Source: Bordetella genomosp. 11
Lineage (GTDB): Bacteria; Pseudomonadota; Gammaproteobacteria; Burkholderiales; Burkholderiaceae_B
DNA: 64,000 nucleotides
Reading direction: 5' to 3'
Assembly: GCF_002261215.1 (NCBI RefSeq)
Contig: NZ_NEVS01000001.1
Coordinates: 124,001 to 188,000 of the forward strand
How positions within the stretch are numbered: position 1 is the stretch's first letter; every line of letters begins with the position of its first letter. The position numbers were made by a program, and so were the translations under genes. This document shows positions 26,732-34,759 of this stretch, piece by piece. The notes under the pieces were generated by a model. The model was not told the DNA's origin, did no database searches, and saw nothing but the letters and a program-made list of their open reading frames with translations.

Positions 26732-26940
26732 GCTCTCGGCCACGGCCTCGATGTTCTCGTCCATACGACTGAGTACATCTGAACCTTATGCAGCAATGAT
26801 TCGGTCATCAGTTTGGGCCACGATGTCATATCGCGCCCATGGCCGGTTCCCGCTGTGTGCAGCATGTCCGTTCCAGGGCCGCAAGCCCGTGGCTCCGTCC
26901 TTGGCGGCATGCTTATTAATTGCTTTGGAAAATAATCACA

Positions 26941-27255
26941 ATGACGATTACGACTCAACCCACTCTCGTGCCCCGCGTCGATCATGCGCTGGACGGCACG
27001 CCCATCCACGTCGGCGACATCGTGCATCTGCGCCCCGCCGACGGTTCCGTCATCAAGGCGCGTGTCATCTATAACGCGCCGCTGAACGGCGCCACGACCT
27101 ACACCACCGATGTGGTGACGCGCGCCGCCGACAACGGCCGCATGCTGAAGCTGCGCTTCCGGTTCCGCCACGAACACGTGCATGGCATCGAGCCGGTGTG
27201 CGGCCGCGTGCGCGCACCCGCGCAAGGCACGGCGGTGCAGGCGTCCGCCCGCTAG
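26941..27255 (+). CDS. Hypothetical small protein with KOW-like segment
   Basis: Encodes 104 aa; not recognised. The ATG at 26941 is preferred over one 21 bases upstream because the product then begins MTITTQPTLVPRVDHAL. The stretch IHVGDIVHLRPADGSVIKARVIYN has the pattern of a small beta-barrel (SH3/KOW-like), followed by a basic, histidine-containing part (KLRFRFRHEHVHG) and a disordered tail. Codon third positions are GC-rich like the rest of the chromosome, which supports real coding. It stands alone between the RNA-like region and the next gene. Confidence 0.55.
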   Translation: MTITTQPTLVPRVDHALDGTPIHVGDIVHLRPADGSVIKARVIYNAPLNGATTYTTDVVTRAADNGRMLKLRFRFRHEHVHGIEPVCGRVRAPAQGTAVQASAR

Positions 27256-27510
27256 CACGCTTCGCGCGACGGGCGGCCGGTCCGGCCACCATGCTCGTGC
27301 CCTAGTGCTCCGTCCGCGGTCGCGCGGGTCGGTTAGTTCGTCCGTTTCTCCCCTCCGGCCGGAACCTGCCCTCAGGCGCAGAGACCGAAAGGCCTTGCGC
27401 ACGCGGCTCAACCGCCGCCGCGCTCTGGGCCGCCCGATCCCTCGTGGCGTCATGCAAGGGACGCCATCGCACCATGAGGCCGCGTCCCATCCAGACCAGG
27501 AGACGCGAAT

Positions 27511-28734
27511 ATGTTCGCCGGCAAACCCGACGGAACCGACCCCTCATACGTTGTTCGTACGGCATCGTCCCCCGAAGCCGCCTTGGGCGTCACCCAAAAC
27601 GGGCACGCGTTCAAACCGCAGGCGGCGGACCATCCAGACATATACGGCGCATCGCAGGCGCGTGCCCGCGTCGGCGTGGCGCGCTGCGGCCCCTTCGATC
27701 TACTTCGCTTCGGCCTGGGCCTGCGCGGCCCCCGGGAGGCGCAGCCCGCGGTCCGCCGGGCTGCCCGCGACGACGCGACATCGCAGGCGCTATCCCGGGA
27801 AGGCTCGATCCGTGGGGCCGCCGGGTCGTCCGACGCCGCGCCCGCGATTCCACTGCCTTTGCGTTTCCTGCCGCTGATGAATGACACGGTGTTTCCGCCG
27901 GCCGTCCTGCCTGATGCCCAGGTGTCCGACAATGCGGCGTCTATCGCCCCCGCGCGCGATGCGCCCTGGTCCGGTCGGCGCGCGGCATCCTGGCCCCAGC
28001 GCCTATGCTCGGCGATTGCGTATCGGTTTCGCTACCTGGCGGCGCCGGGAGAACACCGCAAGGCGTTGCGCATGGCGCACACCCGCGAGAAAGTCGTGGG
28101 CGCAACCTATGTGTTCCTGAACGCGATTCAGTCCGATGAGCCGCTACTCCGGCATTTTGCCGAATTGCGCAGGCAGGTCCGGCGCCTGGACCGGCGCATG
28201 GGCGTGGATTCCGGCATCAGCGACGAAAGCGCGCGCGTGCTCCTCGATGCTGCCGACCGCACCGCGGGCGCGCGCCGACAAGTCAGGGACAAGATCCTGT
28301 CGTTTCACCGCGAAGAATTGTTATACGACGTTGTCGGGACGGACGAATTTCACCGTGCGGACGGCATCCTGCTGGTGGTGGAGTCACGCATGGCGACCGG
28401 TATCGCGCTGTATGGCCACGCGCTGCGTTGCCTGGCCGCCGCCGATGTCGCCGAAGACGCGGCGTGCGAAACAATCGGCCGGATCCTTGAAACGGTGTTC
28501 GCGCGCGAGGCCGCCGCCGGGGTCATGCAACCCCGGGAATGGCTGGCCAGCGCGGTCGGCCGCCTGCCCCACCGCACGTTGGTGCGGCTGCACGCGACCT
28601 TGTCCGCGGATCTGGCGTGCGGGGGCGCCTATCAGGCTTTCCGGGATGAACTGCTGCGCATCGTGGAAGCCAAGGCAGGCATTCCACCGCCCAGGCCCGC
28701 GTCCGATACGCCCGCCATGCCTGGCGGTACCTGA
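27511..28734 (+). CDS. Hypothetical protein, mostly helical C-terminal domain
   Basis: Encodes 407 aa; family not recognised. The start is well supported by AGGAG 8 bases before the ATG at 27511. The first roughly 160 residues look disordered, rich in Ala, Pro, Ser and Arg, with no signal peptide. From about residue 165 onward the chain is predicted helical with regular heptad-like leucines (EPLLRHFAELRRQVRRLDRRM, VAEDAACETIGRILETVF) and could be a bundle. A disordered N-terminus on a helical body without a signal peptide is also seen in secreted effectors, but nothing here shows secretion. No operon partner. Confidence 0.6.
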   Translation: MFAGKPDGTDPSYVVRTASSPEAALGVTQNGHAFKPQAADHPDIYGASQARARVGVARCGPFDLLRFGLGLRGPREAQPAVRRAARDDATSQALSREGSIRGAAGSSDAAPAIPLPLRFLPLMNDTVFPPAVLPDAQVSDNAASIAPARDAPWSGRRAASWPQRLCSAIAYRFRYLAAPGEHRKALRMAHTREKVVGATYVFLNAIQSDEPLLRHFAELRRQVRRLDRRMGVDSGISDESARVLLDAADRTAGARRQVRDKILSFHREELLYDVVGTDEFHRADGILLVVESRMATGIALYGHALRCLAAADVAEDAACETIGRILETVFAREAAAGVMQPREWLASAVGRLPHRTLVRLHATLSADLACGGAYQAFRDELLRIVEAKAGIPPPRPASDTPAMPGGT

Positions 28735-28803
28735 GCTCCCATCCGGCTGCGCCAGCTTGCCGCCTATCTACGATTTGCTTACCGTAGCCAAACAAACCGA
28801 CAT

Positions 28804-29685
28804 TCAGATGCGTTCTGCCAGCGCCGACGCGAAAAACTCGGTCACCTGCCGCACCCTTGCCGAAATGAATTTCCGATTCGGCCAGACCAGGCTGATATCT
28901 CTGGTTTCCTGGATGAAGTCATCGAGCACGGTCACGACATCTGCCTTAGGCAATACACCGGCTAAGGAGGCGCGATGAAACATCCCGATGCCGATGCCGG
29001 CCGCCACGGCCGACAGGACTGTTTCGACGGTATTGGACGATAGGTTCCCGCTTACCCGTACGCTGAATTTTCCGTGCGGTCCCTCGAACGCCCAGTTATC
29101 GACGCCGTTGAAAATGATGCAGTTGTGCCCGGCCAGGTCTTCCGGCGTCGTTGGCGTTCCATGCTGTTCGAAGTAGCGGCGAGACCCCACACAGACCAAT
29201 GAGGAGTTCGTCACGCGCTTCACCACAGCGTCGGGGCTATAGACGGGGCTGATCCGAATAGCCAGATCGATGCCTTCTGCTAGCAGGTCCTGCACACCGT
29301 CCGCGAGATTGAGATCCAGTCTCAATTTCGGATGTAGCGCCAACAACTTCGGGATAAGAGGAAGGATGTGCAGTCGGCCGAACGTCGCCGGAGTCGCAAT
29401 CCTGACGAGCCCTGAGAGCTCGAGCGTGCTGTTCATGAGCTCGCCGTCCGCCTGCGCCATTTCGTCGAGGAGAGGCTTGGTCCGCTCGTAGTATTTCCTT
29501 CCATGATCGGTCAACGTGACACTGCGCGTGCTCCGATTGAGCAACTGCACGCCGAGGCGCTTCTCGAGCGCGCTCACGCATTTGCTGATGGCCGATTGGG
29601 AATCACCGGTACGTCGAGCGGCGGCGGTAAAGCCACCCGCCTCCACGACCGCCGTGAACGCCATCAACTCCTGAAATCGATCCAT
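28804..29685 (-). CDS. LysR-family transcriptional regulator
   Basis: Encodes 293 aa. The N-terminal HTH contains FTAVVEAGGFTAAARRTGDSQSAISKCVSALEKRLG, with Arg/Lys-rich RSTRSVTLTDHG at the linker start. The effector domain has PATFGRLHILPLIPKLLALHPKLRLDL and is of the CrgA/AaeR-like subgroup. It is divergent from a short-chain dehydrogenase gene; a perfect T-N11-A dyad lies between them, so it probably controls that gene and itself. GC content around this pair is lower than in the flanks. Confidence 0.9.
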   Translation of the reverse strand: MDRFQELMAFTAVVEAGGFTAAARRTGDSQSAISKCVSALEKRLGVQLLNRSTRSVTLTDHGRKYYERTKPLLDEMAQADGELMNSTLELSGLVRIATPATFGRLHILPLIPKLLALHPKLRLDLNLADGVQDLLAEGIDLAIRISPVYSPDAVVKRVTNSSLVCVGSRRYFEQHGTPTTPEDLAGHNCIIFNGVDNWAFEGPHGKFSVRVSGNLSSNTVETVLSAVAAGIGIGMFHRASLAGVLPKADVVTVLDDFIQETRDISLVWPNRKFISARVRQVTEFFASALAERI

Positions 29686-29761
29686 GTTGATTTCCCGTCT
29701 GGGCTGCCTGGCCAGTGGCTGGACGCGGAAAGGTCCAGCTTGTTCGTTTATTCCAGATTGG

Positions 29762-29779
29762 AATTGAATTCATTCAATT
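29762..29779. promoter_or_regulatory. LysR-type operator between the regulator and dehydrogenase genes
   Basis: A perfect inverted repeat, AATTGAAT (29762-29769) and ATTCAATT (29772-29779), is separated by TC. It contains T(29765)-N11-A(29777), the LysR-type recognition pattern. A second dyad, TTATCG (29788-29793) and CGATAA (29813-29818), lies 8 bases further toward the dehydrogenase gene and may be the activation or promoter-proximal site. The 266-base divergent region is otherwise AT-rich and empty of genes. Confidence 0.65.
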
Positions 29780-29951
29780 AAAGCCAATTATCGCCGAATA
29801 TCGATGCAATTACGATAAGTCCCACATCGTCCACCGTCGCAAGCAGGAACCCGAAGGGAGCGATTGCTGTGACTCCGGGCGGCGTGGCAATACGGACGGG
29901 GCCCGGTGCCATGGCTTTTGCGCCCCTTGATCACTGGACAAAGGAAAAATC

Positions 29952-30725
29952 ATGACCACAGCAGCAAATCGGCAAGAAGCCTCGTTGGCCTCGCCGTTGA
30001 GCCTTGCGGGTAAATCGGTCGTCGTCGTAGGTGGCAAGACCGGCATCGGCCTGGGTGTGGCGCACGCCGCACGCGCAGCGGGCGCGCACGTGGTCGTTGC
30101 CAGCCGCCGCGTTTCGTCGCTTGAAGAGCGTCCGGACCTCGCCGACTTCCAGCAGGTCTCCCTGGACATGCGCGATGAGTCGGCCGTACAAAAGGCGTTC
30201 GAAAAAATCGGATCGCTGGATCACCTGGTTGTCACCGCGGCACCCGACCTTGGAACCTGGGGTGCCTTCATGGATGCAGACATGCATGGCGTGCGAAGCT
30301 ATGTGGAAGGAAAGTTCCTGGGTAGCTGGGCCTGCGCTCGTCATGCCGCGCCGCGTCTGCGGTCGGGTGGCTCCATAACCTTCCTCACGGGCGGCATGGC
30401 CGCTCGGCCGAAAATCGGTTTCGCCGCGGTCACCTCGACGTTCGCCGCCGTGGAAGCGCTATCGGGTTCGCTCGCGCTCGAACTTGCGCCGACCCGGGTC
30501 AACACGATTCGTCCGGGCTTCATCGACACAGATATGTGGAGCTTCCTGCCGGCCGAGCATCGCGACGGCTTGCGCAAGAAGGTGGAGGATACATTTCCGT
30601 CGCGGCGCGTCGGGAAAGCGCAAGACATCGGCCACGCGGCGCTGTTCCTCATGACCAATCCCTACGTGACAGGAGCCGTGATCGAGGTTTCCGGCGGAGA
30701 GAACCTGGTTCCGAGCGTCTCCTGA
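29952..30725 (+). CDS. Short-chain dehydrogenase/reductase-family protein lacking the YxxxK motif
   Basis: Encodes 257 aa. A Rossmann nucleotide-binding motif is present as VVGGKTGIGLG (about residues 26-35), and the C-terminal half follows the classical SDR pattern (RVNTIRPGFIDTDMW, PYVTGAVIEVSGGENL). Where catalytic Tyr and Lys are expected (pattern FAAYxxxK), the sequence reads FAAVTSTF, so residues 160 and 164 are Val and Phe. It therefore cannot use the standard SDR proton relay and may bind cofactor or ligand without the usual chemistry. AAAGGA precedes the ATG. It is the likely target of the divergent LysR. Confidence 0.85.
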   Translation: MTTAANRQEASLASPLSLAGKSVVVVGGKTGIGLGVAHAARAAGAHVVVASRRVSSLEERPDLADFQQVSLDMRDESAVQKAFEKIGSLDHLVVTAAPDLGTWGAFMDADMHGVRSYVEGKFLGSWACARHAAPRLRSGGSITFLTGGMAARPKIGFAAVTSTFAAVEALSGSLALELAPTRVNTIRPGFIDTDMWSFLPAEHRDGLRKKVEDTFPSRRVGKAQDIGHAALFLMTNPYVTGAVIEVSGGENLVPSVS

Positions 30726-30963
30726 AACTGCGGCGGGATTGAGCGCGACCGACCATGCGATCACGCAGTCCGGCCACTGGCACGACGCCGGGCGGGTCGG
30801 AAGCTGTCATTCGGCGATGCCTGTTGTTGGCCGGACGGCATAAGGCATCCACCTTACGGCGCGAGGGACACCTTTCCCGGGGCATTTGCCGGACTGCGAA
30901 GATTCCCCGGAGGGCCCCATATGCCGCCGGATTCAGACGGGCAGCCCCGGAAAGCGCTGGAAT
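30726..30963. other. Intergenic stretch with no recognised feature
   Basis: This lies between the dehydrogenase gene and the tRNA terminator. Short open frames exist on both strands but none has a ribosome-binding site or family signature. No hairpin with a U tract is seen directly after the dehydrogenase stop. Confidence 0.5.
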
Positions 30964-31000
30964 AAAAAACCCGTGAAGCCCTTGTGCTGACACGGGTTTC
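30964..31000 (-). terminator. Intrinsic terminator downstream of tRNA-Thr
   Basis: The stem arms AACCCGTG (30968-30975) and CACGGGTT (30991-30998) are perfectly complementary. Reading the minus strand, the hairpin is followed by TTTTTT and ATTC, a good U tract. It lies about 35 bases past the 3' end of the tRNA. Confidence 0.8.
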
Positions 31001-31032
31001 TGGATTGCCGAGGATTACCTTTGATGGGTAAC

Positions 31033-31108
31033 TGGTGCCGGCTAGAGGAATCGAACCCCCGACCTTCGCATTACAAGTGCGCTGCTCTACCAACTGAGCT
31101 AAGCCGGC
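31033..31108 (-). tRNA. tRNA-Thr (anticodon TGT)
   Basis: A 76-base cloverleaf on the minus strand. The acceptor arms GCCGGCT and AGCCGGC pair, the D arm contains AGCTCAGTTGGTAGAGC, the anticodon loop reads CTTGTAA (TGT, threonine), and the T arm contains GGTTCGATTCC. CCA is encoded at 31035-31033. Confidence 0.97.
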
Positions 31109-31158
31109 GAAGGCGGCATCCTGGCGCCGCGGGGGCGGGGGATGTCGCGAAGACGTGC

Positions 31159-31187
31159 ATTGTATACGCGGCGATGCGCCGCGTCAG
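31159..31187 (-). promoter_or_regulatory. Predicted promoter of tRNA-Thr with a dyad in the spacer
   Basis: On the minus strand, CTGACG (31187-31182) and TACAAT (31164-31159) are 17 bases apart, and the -10 lies about 50 bases from the tRNA 5' end. The spacer holds a perfect dyad GCGGCG-ATG-CGCCGC (31168-31182). Confidence 0.5.
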
Positions 31188-31224
31188 ATGGGCGCCGGCC
31201 GGGCGGGATACCGCCGGCCGCGGC

Positions 31225-31686
31225 CTATTTCACGATGGTCAGATGCGGACGTGGCGGCGGCGGTTCGTCGTCCTTGCTGCCGTCGGCTTTATCCGACTGC
31301 GCGCCCTGGCCGGCGGCATCGTCGCCTGCCGCCATGCCGTCGCGCCCATGCCTGGGTGTCGCGGCTTCTTCGTCGTCCTGCACTTCGAAGCCCATCCCGG
31401 CGCCGGTTTCGCGGGCATAGATGGCGCTGACCGCGCCGACCGGCACGGAAACCATTTCGACCACACCATTGAACCGTGCCTGGAACTCGATGTACTCGTT
31501 GCCGAGCGACAGCTTGTTCGTCGCCAGATTGCCGATATTGAGCGTGATCTGGCCATCCCGTACGTGGGCGGGCGGAACCATGGTGCGATCGTTCACCTGC
31601 ACCACGACGTACGGCGTGTAGCCGTTATCCGTGCACCACTCGTGCAGCGCGCGGATCAGATACGGTTTGGTTGATGATTCACCCAT
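31225..31686 (-). CDS. sspB: ClpXP protease specificity-enhancing factor SspB
   Basis: About 153 aa. The N-terminal substrate-binding fold is clear (TKPYLIRALHEWCTDNGYTPYVVVQV, LNIGNLATNKLSLGN, FQARFNG). A long acidic/proline-rich linker follows, and the chain ends in PRPHLTIVK, the short ClpX-docking tail typical of SspB. SspB delivers ssrA-tagged and other substrates to ClpXP. ATG 31686 gives MGESSTKPYL; ATG 31695 is an alternative three codons earlier. It follows sspA directly. Confidence 0.92.
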   Translation of the reverse strand: MGESSTKPYLIRALHEWCTDNGYTPYVVVQVNDRTMVPPAHVRDGQITLNIGNLATNKLSLGNEYIEFQARFNGVVEMVSVPVGAVSAIYARETGAGMGFEVQDDEEAATPRHGRDGMAAGDDAAGQGAQSDKADGSKDDEPPPPRPHLTIVK

Positions 31687-31696
31687 GGATGCCATC

Positions 31697-32308
31697 CTAG
31701 CGACGCATCACCTTTTCGGAAGGCGTGAGCGCTTCGATATACGCCGGCCGCGAGAAGATGCGTTCGGCGTACTTTTGCAGCGGCGCGGCATTCTTCGGCA
31801 GTTCGATGCCGTAATGGTCCAGGCGCCACAGTAGCGGGGCCACCGCCACGTCCAGCATGGAAAACTCGTCGCCCAGCATGTACTTGTTCTTCAACAGCAT
31901 GGGGGCCAACTGGGCCAGGCGGTCGCGGATATTCTGGCGTGCGCGATCCAGGCGCTTCTCGTCGGGCTTGGCGTTGCGGTCTTCCAGGACCGACACGTGC
32001 ACGAAGAGTTCTTTTTCGAAGTTGTACAGGAACAGGCGGGTGCGCGCGCGCATGACCGGATCCGCCGGCATCAGCTGCGGATGCGGGAAGCGTTCGTCGA
32101 TGTATTCGTTGATGATGTTGGACTCGTACAGCACCAGGTCGCGCTCGACCAGGATGGGCACTTGTCCGTACGGGTTCATCACCGAAATGTCTTCCGGCTT
32201 GTTGTACAGGTCGATGTCCCGGATTTCAAAGTCCATGCCTTTTTCGAACAATACAAAACGGCAGCGCTGCGAAAACGGGCACGTGGTTCCGGAATAAAGC
32301 ACCATCAT
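31697..32308 (-). CDS. sspA: Stringent starvation protein A (GST fold)
   Basis: Encodes 203 aa. The N-terminal thioredoxin-like domain has SGTTCPFSQRCRFVLFEKGMDFE, then NPYGQVPILVERDLVLYESNIINEYIDE, and an all-helical C-terminal GST domain. SspA binds RNA polymerase and alters transcription during starvation and stationary phase. It is upstream of sspB with 10 bases or less between them, the standard pair, and downstream of petABC, a common betaproteobacterial arrangement. Confidence 0.95.
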   Translation of the reverse strand: MMVLYSGTTCPFSQRCRFVLFEKGMDFEIRDIDLYNKPEDISVMNPYGQVPILVERDLVLYESNIINEYIDERFPHPQLMPADPVMRARTRLFLYNFEKELFVHVSVLEDRNAKPDEKRLDRARQNIRDRLAQLAPMLLKNKYMLGDEFSMLDVAVAPLLWRLDHYGIELPKNAAPLQKYAERIFSRPAYIEALTPSEKVMRR

Positions 32309-32337
32309 GGCGGTAAGTCCTTGTATGAAAAGCGAAA

Positions 32338-32369
32338 GGCCAGCGCCGCCAATCTAGCAGGCGCTGGCC
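32338..32369 (-). terminator. Terminator after petABC
   Basis: A perfect 10-bp stem (GGCCAGCGCC at 32338-32347, GGCGCTGGCC at 32360-32369) with a 12-base loop. On the minus strand it is followed by TTTCGCTTTTC. It should end the cytochrome bc1 operon before sspA. Confidence 0.75.
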
Positions 32370-32436
32370 CCAATTGCCAGGGGGGGCGGTTACGCCGGGG
32401 GCGTACGCGACCCCGGCCCCTGTTGGGTTGTGCCGA

Positions 32437-33291
32437 TTACCTCACGTGTTTCCAATAGGAAGCGTTCAGCCGCAACGCGACGACCAGGAACAGGCCCAGG
32501 AAGAGCAGTACCCAGACGCCGAGCTCCTTGCGGAACTGGGCCACCGGTTCGGACATCCAGCCCAGGAAGGCCGTCAGGTCGGCGACGTCATTGTCGAACT
32601 GGGCCGATTGCGCCGCGTTCGCTGCCTTGAAGGTGGCCGTGAAACTTTCGTTGCCGTGGTACCCGGCCACTTCATCCTTCTTGACGGTCGCGTAGCCCTG
32701 CGGGTCGTACACGGTGGTTACGCGTTCCCAGCCGCCTTCCTCGCCCTTGCCTTCGGCATGATGCATGGCGACGGTGGTCAGCTCCCGCGGACCTTGGCGT
32801 TCCCACAGGACATGGGGCATGCCCACATTGGGAAATACCAGGTTGTTCCAGCCCGTGGGCCGGCTGGTGTCGCGGTAGAACGAACGCAGATAGGTGTAAA
32901 TGTAGTCGATTCCGGGGGCGCCTGCAGTCTGGGACTTGGCGCGGGCGATGACGGACAGGTCCGGAGGCGCCACGCCGAACCATTTTTTGGCGTCCTTGGG
33001 CGGCATCGCCACGGTCATCAGGTCGCCGACCTTCTGCCCGGTAAACAGCAGGTTTTTCTTGATCTGCTCATCCGTCAGGCCGATTTCGGTCAGCTTGTTG
33101 TACCGCATCGACCCGGCGGCATGGCAGTTAAGACAGTAGTTGACGAACAACTTGGCGCCATTTTGCAGCGCCGCCACGTCGTTGACCCGGTTGGGCGCGG
33201 CGTCCAGGGGGTATCCGCCTTCCGAGGCCAAGGCGGCGGCGCACGTGAGCATCAACGTCACGGCACCCATCAGCTTCTTGATCATGGTCAT
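32437..33291 (-). CDS. petC: Ubiquinol-cytochrome c reductase, cytochrome c1 subunit
   Basis: Encodes 284 aa. A signal peptide (MTMIKKLMGAVTLMLTCAAALA) is followed by the haem c motif CLNCH at residues 53-57, and PPDLSVIARA and MPHVLWERQG are typical of the c1 fold. A C-terminal membrane anchor (WVLLFLGLFLVVALRL) ends in YWKHVR. It carries electrons from the Rieske centre to cytochrome c at the periplasmic face. It is the last gene of petABC, 19 bases after petB. Confidence 0.96.
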   Translation of the reverse strand: MTMIKKLMGAVTLMLTCAAALASEGGYPLDAAPNRVNDVAALQNGAKLFVNYCLNCHAAGSMRYNKLTEIGLTDEQIKKNLLFTGQKVGDLMTVAMPPKDAKKWFGVAPPDLSVIARAKSQTAGAPGIDYIYTYLRSFYRDTSRPTGWNNLVFPNVGMPHVLWERQGPRELTTVAMHHAEGKGEEGGWERVTTVYDPQGYATVKKDEVAGYHGNESFTATFKAANAAQSAQFDNDVADLTAFLGWMSEPVAQFRKELGVWVLLFLGLFLVVALRLNASYWKHVR

Positions 33292-33310
33292 TCCGTTATG
33301 TGTGCAGGGC

Positions 33311-34699
33311 TCAATGGGCGTGATAGACGACGCGTTCAGGCACGGGCTTGAAGCTGCCCAGCCGGCTCCACACGGGCATCAGGAAGAAAAACGCCAGGTA
33401 ATACAGCGTGCCGATCTGCGAGGTCAGGTTCAGCGCCGGATTGGGCGGCTGGGTGCCGATATAGCCCAGCACCAGGAAGTCGACGATGAAGATCCCGTAG
33501 ACCACCTTGTGCCAGTCCGGACGGTAGCGGATCGACTTGACCGGCGATTGGTCCAGCCATGGCAGGAAGAACAGGATCACCACCGTGCCGCCCATCGTGA
33601 CCACGCCCCAGAACTTGGCGTCCAGCACGCGCAGCAGCACGGCGACGACGACCAGGATGACCGGCAGCACGATGCGGGCGATACCGCGGCCCTTGCCCTT
33701 GAACAGCAGGGCCAGCGCGCCCAGCACGGCGGCACCGGACAGTACCCAGGTGAAGTCGTCGGTCGTGGCCCGCAGCATGGAATAGAACGGGGTGAAGTAC
33801 CAGACCGGGGCGATGTGCGGCGGCGTCTTCAGGGAATCGGCCGGGATGAAGTTGTTGTATTCCAGGAAGAAGCCGCCCATTTCCGGGCCGAAGAACACGA
33901 TGGCCGCGAAGACGATCAGAAAGCCCGCGACCCCCACGATGTCGTGCACCGTGTAGTACGGATGGAACGGCACGCCGTCCAGCGGTCGGCCATAACGATC
34001 CTTCGGGCCCTGCTTGATTTCCACGCCGTCGGGGTTGTTCGAGCCGACTTCATGCAGCGCCACCAGGTGCGCCGCCACCAGCCCGATCAGGACCAGCGGG
34101 ATGGCGATCACGTGGAAGGCAAAGAAACGGTTCAGCGTGGCGTCGGACACCACATAGTCGCCGCGGATCCAGATCGCCAGGTCCGGCCCGATGAAGGGGA
34201 TCGCCGAGAACAGGTTCACGATGACCTGGGCGCCCCAGTACGACATCTGGCCCCACGGCAGCAGGTAGCCGAAGAAGGCCTCGCCCATCAGGCAGAGGAA
34301 GATCGCGACGCCGAACACCCACACCAGTTCGCGCGGCTTGCGGTAAGAGCCGTAAAGCAGCCCGCGCAGCATGTGCAGGTACACCACGACGAAGAACATC
34401 GAGGCCCCGGTGGAGTGCATGTAGCGGATCAGCCACCCGCCGGGCACTTCGCGCATGATGTATTCCACCGATTGGAACGCGCGTTCCGCATCGGGCTTGT
34501 AGTGCATCACCAGGAAGATGCCGGTCACGATCTGCAGAACCAGCACCAACAGCGCCAGGGATCCGAAGAAGTACCAGAAATTGAAATTCTTGGGTGCGTA
34601 GTACTCGGAGACATGGGCTTTCCATGTCGCGGTGGCGGGAAAGCGCTTGTCCACCCATCCCATGAAACCAGTCGATTCGACGGTCTTGTCGCCATCCAT
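33311..34699 (-). CDS. petB: Ubiquinol-cytochrome c reductase, cytochrome b subunit
   Basis: Encodes 462 aa with eight or more membrane helices. It carries the haem b histidines (RYMHSTGASMFF... and FHVIAIPLVLIGLVAAHL) and the Qo-site motif PEWY as PVWY (IAPVWYFTPFYSM). AAAGGAG lies 8 bases upstream of the ATG. It is the quinol-oxidising core of complex III in the inner membrane, between petA and petC. Confidence 0.97.
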   Translation of the reverse strand: MDGDKTVESTGFMGWVDKRFPATATWKAHVSEYYAPKNFNFWYFFGSLALLVLVLQIVTGIFLVMHYKPDAERAFQSVEYIMREVPGGWLIRYMHSTGASMFFVVVYLHMLRGLLYGSYRKPRELVWVFGVAIFLCLMGEAFFGYLLPWGQMSYWGAQVIVNLFSAIPFIGPDLAIWIRGDYVVSDATLNRFFAFHVIAIPLVLIGLVAAHLVALHEVGSNNPDGVEIKQGPKDRYGRPLDGVPFHPYYTVHDIVGVAGFLIVFAAIVFFGPEMGGFFLEYNNFIPADSLKTPPHIAPVWYFTPFYSMLRATTDDFTWVLSGAAVLGALALLFKGKGRGIARIVLPVILVVVAVLLRVLDAKFWGVVTMGGTVVILFFLPWLDQSPVKSIRYRPDWHKVVYGIFIVDFLVLGYIGTQPPNPALNLTSQIGTLYYLAFFFLMPVWSRLGSFKPVPERVVYHAH

Positions 34700-34759
34700 G
34701 AAGCAGCTCCTTTGCTAGTCGTGGCGTATCTGTCTATGCGCGCGCGTGGCGACGCCCTG

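Noticed and set aside
26513..26764. An 83-codon minus-strand frame starting MDENIEAVAESKKRAW
   Set aside because: It begins plausibly but has no ribosome-binding site, loses GC-rich third positions after about 25 codons and coincides with long RNA-like stems; kept only as an alternative reading of that region.
26244..31108. A genomic island integrated at tRNA-Thr
   Set aside because: No integrase, no transposase and no second copy of the tRNA 3' end was found on the left side.
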